From NCBI GenBank assembly GCA_012719335.1, contig JAAYAO010000409.1:1-11682 (forward strand): a stretch of 11,682 nucleotides of DNA. Direction: 5' to 3'. Below are positions 1-5,490 of the stretch, in pieces (the stretch's first letter is position 1; each line of letters begins with the position of its first letter). The notes under the pieces are model-generated. The model worked only from the letters and a program-made list of their open reading frames with translations, ran no database searches and was not told the origin of the DNA. Position numbers and translations under genes: made by a program. Origin of the DNA: Propionibacterium sp. Lineage in GTDB: Bacteria; Actinomycetota; Actinomycetes; Propionibacteriales; Propionibacteriaceae.

Positions 1-180
1 GTGTTCGTGCTCTGGGGCGTGAACAACCCCTTCCAGCCGGATATGTCCGGATTCGTCGGTGAACTGCCCCTGCTGATCGCCGGCGTCGGGCTGCTGTTCC
101 TGCTGCTCGGCGGTGGCCGCTGGAGCGTCGACGGTGCCCTGCGCAAGCGTCGCCGATTGAAGAAGGAAGCCGCCGCCTGA
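1..180 (+). CDS. C-terminal fragment of a small membrane protein, DoxX-like
   Basis: The first 180 bases read open in frame 1 to a TGA and give 59 residues; the gene almost certainly begins before the window, so the GTG at base 1 need not be the start. The fragment has a short polar stretch with the motif NNPFQPD, then one strongly hydrophobic segment of about 20 residues (roughly 21-38), then G-G-G-R-W-S-V-D followed by a basic tail rich in Arg and Lys. DoxX-family membrane proteins commonly end with a last helix followed by a G-x-G-R-(W/Y)-S-(L/V)-D motif and a short charged cytoplasmic tail, and this matches that pattern. DoxX-like proteins are four-helix inner-membrane proteins, some linked to redox stress. 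The family call rests on this tail only, so it is moderate; that it is a membrane protein C-terminus is firmer. Confidence 0.6.
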   Translation: MFVLWGVNNPFQPDMSGFVGELPLLIAGVGLLFLLLGGGRWSVDGALRKRRRLKKEAAA

Positions 181-250
181 CCTGCCTACGCTGCGGGGAC
201 CCGAGGCGCGGACATGAACCCCACTCGACGCCCCGCCGGATGACTCGACG

Positions 251-281
251 GGTTTCGACGCGGGCTTCGCCCGGCTCAACC
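251..281 (+). repeat. Dispersed hairpin repeat, copy 1
   Basis: This 31-base element begins GGTTTCGAC and ends CTCAACC. The outer GGTT pairs with the final AACC, and inside is a perfect CGGGC-TTC-GCCCG hairpin. It is further flanked by CTCGACG (244-250) and CGTCGAG (284-290), which also pair. It lies in the spacer between two convergent genes, where it could act as a bidirectional terminator-like structure. The same layout recurs at 384, 10349, 10465, 11188, 11259 and 11370. Confidence 0.75.
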
Positions 282-383
282 GGCGTCGAGTTCCCGGGGT
301 GCTTGGCTGGTGGCCGGGGTGGGGTACGCGCGCTCAACCAGTTTGCGCTGACCTGCACGCGAGGCCGGCTGGGTGGCTCGACG

Positions 384-414
384 GGTTTCGACGCGGGATT
401 CGCCGGGCTCAACC
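384..414 (+). repeat. Dispersed hairpin repeat, copy 2
   Basis: This second 31-base copy has the same GGTTTCGACGCGGG start and GGGCTCAACC end as copy 1, and differs in the centre, where the inner hairpin is imperfect. The preceding bases GGCTCGACG also match those before copy 1, so the repeated unit is a little longer than the element. A half copy, CGCTCAACCAG, lies near 330-341. Apart from these repeats I see no gene in 181-562. Confidence 0.7.
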
Positions 415-562
415 GGCTTAGTGCTCCAGGTGCCAGGACGGGGATGGCTGCACGCGTTCAACAGCCTTGAGTTCTCGGGTTCGCGAGGGCCCGTGTCGGC
501 TCGGGCATCCCGCAACTGCGCCAGTGTGCGCTGCGGTTCATCGCGCAATGGTAGGGGTCGGC

Positions 563-2188
563 TCACCTGCGCATCACGATGTGGCGGTGGCCGGGGAAGG
601 CCGGATCGGCCCGCGGCATCCGGCGCACGCTCCGTGCTTCTCGGCCGGATGATGCGGCTCTCGTCGGGTGGGTGTCCGGAGGGCCTGCGGAACGATGTGC
701 TCCGGAGGCGGCTCGGTGGCCGGGTCGCTGCGGTGCGGGTGCGCGCGAATTGTTGATCCATTCCGGTGCCGCCATCACCGATGCCGGCCGCGGCTTGGCA
801 CCGGCGTACCGCCGAGTTGGTCGCATTCGCTCGCTGCGACGTCGACCTCGACGCCCCGGGCCTCGAAACCGGGTGTGTGCCCGTGGTCGTTGCTCACGGT
901 CTACCCGCCGCGGCGGAATCACCTGAGCCACCCCGTCCGCCGTCAGTTCGACCCGCCACCGGTCGGCTTCGGGGCGGTGGCCCGGTTCGACGATTCCGTG
1001 ATGGTGGGCGCACACCAGCACCAGGTTCGCCAGCGACGTCACTCCACCGGCCCACCACGGCACAATGTGGTGCGCGTGACACGCTCGTGGTGGCTTCTCG
1101 CAGCCCGGAAACACACAGCCCTGGTCGCGCACTTCCAGGGCACGGCGGATCTCCGGGGTCACCAGCCGCCGGGCCCGACCCACATCCAGAACTTCGCCGG
1201 CGCCGCCCAGTACGGCGGGCATGATGTCGGCATCGCACAGCCACTGGCGCAGCACCGACACCGGCACCGGGGCCCGAGTCTCCAACAACCGTCCGATCGG
1301 ATACCCCGCACCGGCCGCGGCCTCCACCAGATCGGCGTGCTCGATGGTGACCACCACCCGGGGCCGGTCGCCACCATGATGTGGCGCCCACTCCTGGGAC
1401 AGGTGGGTCTGCACCATCGCGGTCAAGGCATCCGCCCGACGAGCTCCGGGGGAGAGATAATCCGTCTCGGGATCGATCATGTCCAGCCCGCGCCGGATCT
1501 CGGCCGCATGGGCATCGAGCACGTGGCGGAAGGCCTCGGCGTCGGGGGTCGGCAGGCTCCCGCGAAACGACACCGCCCCGTCCCCACGATCGGTGAACGT
1601 CAGATGTCGCTTGCGCCACGCCGCACGATGCTCCCGCTCCAAGCGGGCCGCTTCCCGCTCCTCCGCGCCGACCGGATCGAGCACTTCGACCAGATAACCG
1701 CCCAATCCGCGCAACTCCGACGATGTGTGCTCGGCGGCGAAATCGATCATCATCTGCTGGGCCTGTTCGACCTGCTGGGTATCGAAGTCCTCCGGCAGCA
1801 CCTCCAGCACGCTGGTGATCGCTTCGGATTGGGCGGCCGAGACCGCACCGGTCTCCGCGGCCCGGGCGATCAGCCCGAAGCGCTGCAATCGCTCACCCGC
1901 CCCGATCAGCCGGCTCGCCTCGCGGCCGGTCATGCGATGGGACTCACCCAACCAGGTGCGGGTCGAGGTGCCGTGTTCGCGCCACACCGCTGCATCACGT
2001 TCCATGTCGGCCAGATACCGGCTCTGCCAGGCGTGCAACCGGGCCGCCACCCGCAACGCAGCCGCCGCAACCTCCATCCGCTCCTTGTCGCCGGGCAATC
2101 GCAACCGGTCTGCGGTCAGGACATCCAGCGCGGCATCCATGGCGGCCAACAGTTGGCCGTCATCGAGGTCATCGAACTGGTGTTCCAT
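563..2188 (-). CDS. DUF222 / HNH endonuclease-like protein (13E12 repeat family)
   Basis: The product is a 541-residue protein of the DUF222-HNH type, abundant and often multicopy in actinobacteria (REP13E12 of Mycobacterium tuberculosis is the classic case); a role as a DNA nuclease is presumed, not proven. The N-terminal two-thirds (about residues 10-330) is the helical DUF222 region, with typical stretches such as W-L, R-L-I-G-A-G and the S-L-P-T-P-D-A turn. An HNH core sits at about 358-400: C-V-F-P-G-C, then C-H-A-H-H-I-V-P-W, then N-L-V-L-V-C-A-H-H-H, so the Cys, His and Asn ligands are present. I start it at the ATG at 2188, which lies 7 bases after a TAGGCT box; an in-frame TTG at 2236 would add 16 residues but lies upstream of that box. 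The last 105 or so residues are an Arg/Pro/Ala-rich tail beyond the usual end of the family. No transposase or terminal inverted repeats adjoin it. Confidence 0.9.
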   Translation of the reverse strand: MEHQFDDLDDGQLLAAMDAALDVLTADRLRLPGDKERMEVAAAALRVAARLHAWQSRYLADMERDAAVWREHGTSTRTWLGESHRMTGREASRLIGAGERLQRFGLIARAAETGAVSAAQSEAITSVLEVLPEDFDTQQVEQAQQMMIDFAAEHTSSELRGLGGYLVEVLDPVGAEEREAARLEREHRAAWRKRHLTFTDRGDGAVSFRGSLPTPDAEAFRHVLDAHAAEIRRGLDMIDPETDYLSPGARRADALTAMVQTHLSQEWAPHHGGDRPRVVVTIEHADLVEAAAGAGYPIGRLLETRAPVPVSVLRQWLCDADIMPAVLGGAGEVLDVGRARRLVTPEIRRALEVRDQGCVFPGCEKPPRACHAHHIVPWWAGGVTSLANLVLVCAHHHGIVEPGHRPEADRWRVELTADGVAQVIPPRRVDREQRPRAHTRFRGPGRRGRRRSERMRPTRRYAGAKPRPASVMAAPEWINNSRAPAPQRPGHRAASGAHRSAGPPDTHPTRAASSGREARSVRRMPRADPAFPGHRHIVMRR

Positions 2189-2195
2189 AAAGTCA

Positions 2196-2201
2196 AGCCT
2201 A
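2196..2201 (-). promoter_or_regulatory. Putative -10 box (TAGGCT) for the DUF222/HNH gene
   Basis: TAGGCT on the minus strand fits the actinobacterial TANNNT -10 pattern and ends 7 bases before the ATG at 2188. Transcription would then start at or next to the A of ATG, giving a leaderless message. No good -35 and no purine-rich ribosome site are visible. Confidence 0.5.
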
Positions 2202-2239
2202 GTCGCCCGATCCGACACTTGCCGGGTCGCCGGCAAAGT

Positions 2240-2248
2240 TGTGGATAA
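2240..2248 (-). promoter_or_regulatory. Perfect DnaA-box nonamer (TTATCCACA)
   Basis: The minus strand reads TTATCCACA, a perfect match to the bacterial DnaA-box consensus, about 50 bases upstream of the DUF222/HNH start. It lies in a short A/T-rich patch (AAAGTTGTGGATAACTTTTT) that stands out from the GC-rich surroundings. No second box is visible nearby, so this is not a replication origin; it could be a DnaA titration or regulatory site, or an upstream element carried along with this gene family. Confidence 0.45.
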
Positions 2249-2384
2249 CTTTTTCGGGGACTGTTACTGCGGCCCCCGGACGCCCGTCCAGTCAGTCACC
2301 CGTCCGGTCAACAGCGTGCGCCCACTCGGGTTCGTCCGTGAGGATCGACCGCGAGAATGGGCCGTCCCGATGCAGGGAGAGGTG

Positions 2385-3218
2385 TCAGCCGCGGGTCTCG
2401 TACTCGGCCCGGGCCTCACACACCGAGGCGCGGGGGCAGGGCGCAACCTCGCCGGTGGCGCTCATCCGCACCACCACGGAGTCGGCCGGCACGCTGTGAC
2501 CGATCACCGTGCCGCGGCCCTCGGGGGTGTCCACCCGGGAACCCACCGGCGGCGCCTCCCGAATGAAATCGACATACAACGGGTGCTCGAACTTCAGGCA
2601 ACACATCAGGCGACCACAGGCGCCGGAGATCCGCAGCGGATTGGGTGGCAGATCCTGAGCCCGGGCGAGCCGCATGCTGATGCCGTCGAAGTCGGTCAGA
2701 AAACTCGAACAGCAGAACTCCCGCCCGCAGTGGCTGATGCCCCCGATCAGCCGGGCCGAATCCCGCGAACCGATCTGTCGCAGGTCGATCCGCGATTGCA
2801 GGGTGCGCGCCAGATCGCCCAACAACCGCCGGAAATCCACCCGGTGCGGAGCGGTGAAATAGATCACCACCATGTGGTCGTACTCATCGGAGCGGTCGAG
2901 ATAGTCGATCCCGACCACCTTCATCGGCAGCACGTGCTGCCGGATCAACCGGTTCGCCACCACCCGCGCGCGGGCTCGGATGCGCCGGTTCTCCTCGTCC
3001 CGGGCCAGGTCGGCGTCGGTGGCGGGCCCGGCGCACACCGGTAGATCGGTGAAGCCGTCGGCGTCCACGTACTCGGGTGCCCATACGCACTGGGCGACCT
3101 CGGTGCCCGATTCGGTGGGTATCAGAACATGGTCACCCACCCGTGGTCGATGCGACCCCGGATCGACGTAATAGAGGCGGCCGTGCTGTTCGAAAGTGAC
3201 CGCCATCACCTGTGGCAT
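2385..3218 (-). CDS. ricT: RicT-type PSP1 domain protein (YaaT homologue)
   Basis: The product has 277 residues, the usual length for this family. It carries the two cysteine signatures of RicT/YaaT: C-G-R-E-F-C-C at 164-170 and I-S-G-A-C-G-R-L-M-C-C at 197-207, with the PSP1 region spanning roughly 60-150. In Bacillus subtilis RicT joins RicA and RicF in an iron-sulfur complex that works with RNase Y in mRNA maturation and affects Spo0A phosphorylation; in actinobacteria without sporulation the role is not settled. The conserved cysteines suggest cluster binding here too. The ATG at 3218 follows a TAGGCT box by 6 bases, pointing to a leaderless message; an in-frame ATG at 3206 is a less likely alternative. 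The gene is divergent from the lipoprotein hydrolase across 355 bases. No ricA or ricF lies in the window. Confidence 0.93.
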   Translation of the reverse strand: MPQVMAVTFEQHGRLYYVDPGSHRPRVGDHVLIPTESGTEVAQCVWAPEYVDADGFTDLPVCAGPATDADLARDEENRRIRARARVVANRLIRQHVLPMKVVGIDYLDRSDEYDHMVVIYFTAPHRVDFRRLLGDLARTLQSRIDLRQIGSRDSARLIGGISHCGREFCCSSFLTDFDGISMRLARAQDLPPNPLRISGACGRLMCCLKFEHPLYVDFIREAPPVGSRVDTPEGRGTVIGHSVPADSVVVRMSATGEVAPCPRASVCEARAEYETRG

Positions 3219-3224
3219 TGGGCC

Positions 3225-3230
3225 AGCCTA
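3225..3230 (-). promoter_or_regulatory. Putative -10 box (TAGGCT) for ricT
   Basis: TAGGCT on the minus strand ends 6 bases before the ricT ATG. It is the same hexamer and nearly the same spacing as at the DUF222/HNH gene, so a leaderless start is likely. No ribosome site precedes the ATG. Confidence 0.5.
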
Positions 3231-3560
3231 CCGGTGCGGATGCGATCACCACGACGGGCGGAGCGTCCGGTTGCCGCAGGTGGACGGGACCGCGCACCTC
3301 GGCTCGCCGGTTGTCGAACGTCGTGGTGGGCTGGGCCGGGTACCGGACGGGTCCGTGCGGACGTCGGTACTCGGCGCGCGTCCGGGGGCCCCGCAAACCC
3401 ACAGCATCCCCCGTGGATACTCGGCTCGCGCGCGTCCGGGTGGCCCACACCCGGGAACCGGCCACGGTCGACCGCTCCGCTCACGCACGTCCGGGCGGCC
3501 CGGTGTGGCACTCGCCGGGGGCGTTTGGTCGTCGACTGCGGATTCGGAACCCCCGGCGAG

Positions 3561-3566
3561 TAGGGT
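3561..3566 (+). promoter_or_regulatory. Putative -10 box (TAGGGT) for the lipoprotein hydrolase
   Basis: TAGGGT ends 7 bases before the GTG at 3574. This spacing fits a leaderless message and supports the GTG as the true start, which is independently supported by the lipoprotein signal that begins there. Confidence 0.55.
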
Positions 3567-3573
3567 GACGCTC

Positions 3574-5148
3574 GTGGCTGCCTCATTGAATCGCCGGGTC
3601 CGCGCCGTCGTCGCCGTTGTCTTCGCCCTCGGGCTGGTTGCGGGGTGCACCCCGCAGGGTCCGACCGATCCCAACGACCCCGACCAAACCGAGACGGACG
3701 CGCCGGTCTCGCCGGATCGTCCGAAGGATGTGCAGATCCCCGATGTGCAGCCCGAGGGCTTCGTGGACGCACCCGGGGGAGGGATCGAGGGGTACACCGG
3801 GCAGCAGATCGACTGGCAGACCTGCGAGGACTACTCCAAGTTCGAGTGCGCCACCATCGCCGCACCCCTCGACCACGAGGATCCCGACCGGCAGGCGTTG
3901 AGCCTGTTCCTGTTGAAGGCCGAGGCCACCGAGGAACCGAAGTTGGGCACCATTTTCGTGAACCCGGGTGGGCCGGGCGCCGGTGGCAGCGAGTTGGCGG
4001 CCAGGTTCGACCGCGAGGGGCTCGAGCAGTACGACATCATCGGATGGGACCCGCGCGGTACCGGCCAGTCGACCCCGGTGCAGTGCTGGCAGGGCGAGGA
4101 GATGGACGCCTTCACCGAGATCGTCGGAACCCCCGATGACGAGGAGGCCTTCCAGGAACTGATCGAAGCCTCCAAGGGATTCGGTCAGTCCTGTCTGGAG
4201 AAGTCCGGTGAGTTGCTCATGCACATCTCCACTCAGGACACCGCCCGCGACCTCGACATGCTGCGCGAGATGGTCGGCGACGAGAAGCTGAACTACCTGG
4301 GCTACTCCTACGGCACCGAACTGGGCGCCACCTACGCCGAGATGTTCCCCGAGAAGGCCGGCCGGATGGTGCTCGACGGTGCGGTGAACATCACCGACGA
4401 CGAGGACGTGGTGCAGGCCATGGGCTTCGACCGGGCCTTCACCAACTTCGCCGAGTGGTGCGTCGCCCGCGACGACTGCGGCGAGCTCGGCAGCACCCCG
4501 GAGGAAGTCACCGAGACCACTCACGCGCTGCTGGACGATCTGGCGGTCAACCCGGTGCCGATGGGGGAGCGCACCGTCACCCAGTCGATCGCCCTGACCG
4601 GCATCGTGGTGACGCTGTACTCCGAGTCGACCTGGGACTACCTGCGGCAAGCCCTGATTTACGGCAAGAACGGTGACGTGATGATGCTGCAGATGCTCAG
4701 CGACGCCTACAACATGCGCCATGCCGACGGCACCTACGAGCCGTTGATACACGCCTTCCCGGCAATCAATTGCCTGGACGAGGCCGACGAGGGGATCGAC
4801 CGCGCGGTGCAGGAGTGGCGGGAGACCTCAGAGAAGGCGCCGATCTTCGGCCCCTACTTCGGTGCCGACACGGTGTGCACGACCTGGCCGGTGCCGGCGG
4901 TCGAGCCGCTGGAGAAGATCACCGCCGAAGGAGCGGACCCGATTCTGGTGATCGGTGTCACCGGTGACCCGGCCACCCCCTACGAGTTCGCCCAGTCGAT
5001 GGCCGACCAGCTCGACTCCGGCGTCCTGCTGACCCTGGAGGGCGAAGGCCACGGCGCCTACGGCAGCTACGACTGCATCGACGACGTCGTGGTCGACTTC
5101 TTCGTCGACGGCACCGTGCCCGAGGACGGGATGACCTGCCAGGCCTGA
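3574..5148 (+). CDS. Secreted lipoprotein alpha/beta hydrolase, TAP-like (peptidase family S33)
   Basis: The product is a 524-residue lipoprotein. From the GTG at 3574 it opens with a basic N-region, a hydrophobic core and the lipobox L-V-A-G-C with Cys25, followed by an acidic, Pro-rich linker (P-T-D-P-N-D-P). The body is an alpha/beta hydrolase: an oxyanion-type N-P-G-G-P-G near 130, D-P-R-G-T-G about 30 residues later, the nucleophile elbow G-Y-S-Y-G with Ser245, and a C-terminal TAP-like part with the acid in T-G-D-P-A-T-P (Asp465) and the base in G-E-G-H-G (His493). This is the layout of actinobacterial tripeptidyl aminopeptidases (SlpD/SlpE of Streptomyces, Hip1/CaeA of mycobacteria), which remove short N-terminal peptides or act as esterases at the cell surface; the exact substrate cannot be read from sequence. 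The longer open frame upstream starting at 3196 lacks a signal peptide at its front and is rejected. It is monocistronic. Confidence 0.92.
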   Translation: MAASLNRRVRAVVAVVFALGLVAGCTPQGPTDPNDPDQTETDAPVSPDRPKDVQIPDVQPEGFVDAPGGGIEGYTGQQIDWQTCEDYSKFECATIAAPLDHEDPDRQALSLFLLKAEATEEPKLGTIFVNPGGPGAGGSELAARFDREGLEQYDIIGWDPRGTGQSTPVQCWQGEEMDAFTEIVGTPDDEEAFQELIEASKGFGQSCLEKSGELLMHISTQDTARDLDMLREMVGDEKLNYLGYSYGTELGATYAEMFPEKAGRMVLDGAVNITDDEDVVQAMGFDRAFTNFAEWCVARDDCGELGSTPEEVTETTHALLDDLAVNPVPMGERTVTQSIALTGIVVTLYSESTWDYLRQALIYGKNGDVMMLQMLSDAYNMRHADGTYEPLIHAFPAINCLDEADEGIDRAVQEWRETSEKAPIFGPYFGADTVCTTWPVPAVEPLEKITAEGADPILVIGVTGDPATPYEFAQSMADQLDSGVLLTLEGEGHGAYGSYDCIDDVVVDFFVDGTVPEDGMTCQA

Positions 5149-5267
5149 ACACCGATCTGCCGGTTCGACGAGAGCCGGCTGGTTTCGCCGCGGAGCTGGG
5201 CTCAGGGCCTCCGGCTGGTTGCACTTCGACGGGGCTCAGGACAAGCGGCTCGGGTGCTGCGCCCCCT

Positions 5268-5304
5268 GCTCAACCGACGCCGACGAGGCCGACGTCGGTT
5301 GAGC
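5268..5304 (+). repeat. Inverted repeat, half copy plus compact form of the dispersed repeat
   Basis: GCTCAACCGACG (5268-5279) pairs perfectly with CGTCGGTTGAGC (5293-5304) around a 13-base loop. The second arm runs on to 5315 as the compact repeat, which read on the minus strand is GGTTTCGACAAGCTCAACCG (5296-5315). Degenerate pieces of the family, such as GGTTTCGCCGCGG near 5180 and TTCGACGGGGCTCAGGACA near 5225, precede it. Lying about 120 bases after the hydrolase stop and before tRNA-Thr, the hairpin may end hydrolase transcription, though no T-run follows. Confidence 0.65.
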
Positions 5305-5361
5305 TTGTCGAAACCAGTCGGTTCGGCAACTATCGAGTACGCAGCACCGCGGCCCATCGCC

Positions 5362-5367
5362 TATAGT
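5362..5367 (+). promoter_or_regulatory. Putative -10 box (TATAGT) for tRNA-Thr
   Basis: TATAGT lies 27 bases before the 5' end of the tRNA and is a near-consensus -10 element, which implies a short precursor leader. No clear -35 is visible at the expected distance. Confidence 0.5.
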
Positions 5368-5394
5368 GTGTTCTCGGCCCCGGCAGGGGGTCAG

Positions 5395-5470
5395 GCCGCC
5401 TTAGCTCAGTTGGCAGAGCAACGCACTCGTAATGCGTAGGTCGGGGGTTCGACTCCCCCAGGCGGCTCCA
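5395..5470 (+). tRNA. tRNA-Thr (anticodon CGT)
   Basis: The 76-base sequence folds as a complete tRNA. The acceptor arm pairs GCCGCCT (5395-5401) with AGGCGGC (5460-5466), followed by discriminator T and an encoded CCA. The anticodon stem is ACGCA/TGCGT around the loop CTCGTAA, giving anticodon CGT at 5428-5430, which reads the threonine codon ACG. The T arm is GGGGG-TTCGACT-CCCCC. It is a single isolated tRNA gene; I see no integrase or repeated 3' end nearby to suggest use as an integration site. Confidence 0.97.
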
Positions 5471-5490
5471 GCTCACCGCCATCGACCGGA

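Larger units (their letters stand above)
3219..3573. other. Divergent intergenic region with three spaced imperfect repeats
   Basis: These 355 bases separate ricT from the lipoprotein hydrolase and hold both promoters at their ends. In the middle the motif CG(C/A)(G/A)CGTCCGGG-N-GGCCC occurs three times, with TCCGGG at 3381, 3435 and 3490, that is 54 and 55 bases apart. An imperfect inverted repeat (GTACCGGACG at 3340 with CGTCGGTAC at 3362) lies just before. The plus-strand frame is open through the region, but it lacks any protein-like pattern before the lipoprotein signal, so I do not treat it as coding. Confidence 0.4.

Noticed and set aside
668..2248. Long plus-strand open frame opposite the DUF222/HNH gene
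   Set aside because: It is the antisense image of a clear DUF222/HNH protein; its translation is His/Arg/Gly-rich with no domain pattern, as expected from GC-rich mirror frames.
563..2250. DUF222/HNH gene as an insertion sequence
   Set aside because: I found no flanking inverted or direct repeats and no transposase or integrase; the family is often multicopy, but mobility cannot be shown from this copy.
3196..3573. N-terminal extension of the lipoprotein hydrolase frame
   Set aside because: The frame is open, but it would put 126 residues before a clear lipoprotein signal peptide and would cross the TAGGGT box; the GTG at 3574 is the better start.
3583..4752. Minus-strand open frame opposite the lipoprotein hydrolase
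   Set aside because: The sense strand has a lipobox and a full catalytic triad; the antisense translation is low complexity.
5395..5470. tRNA-Thr as an integration site
   Set aside because: No duplicate of the tRNA 3' end and no integrase gene lie in the window.
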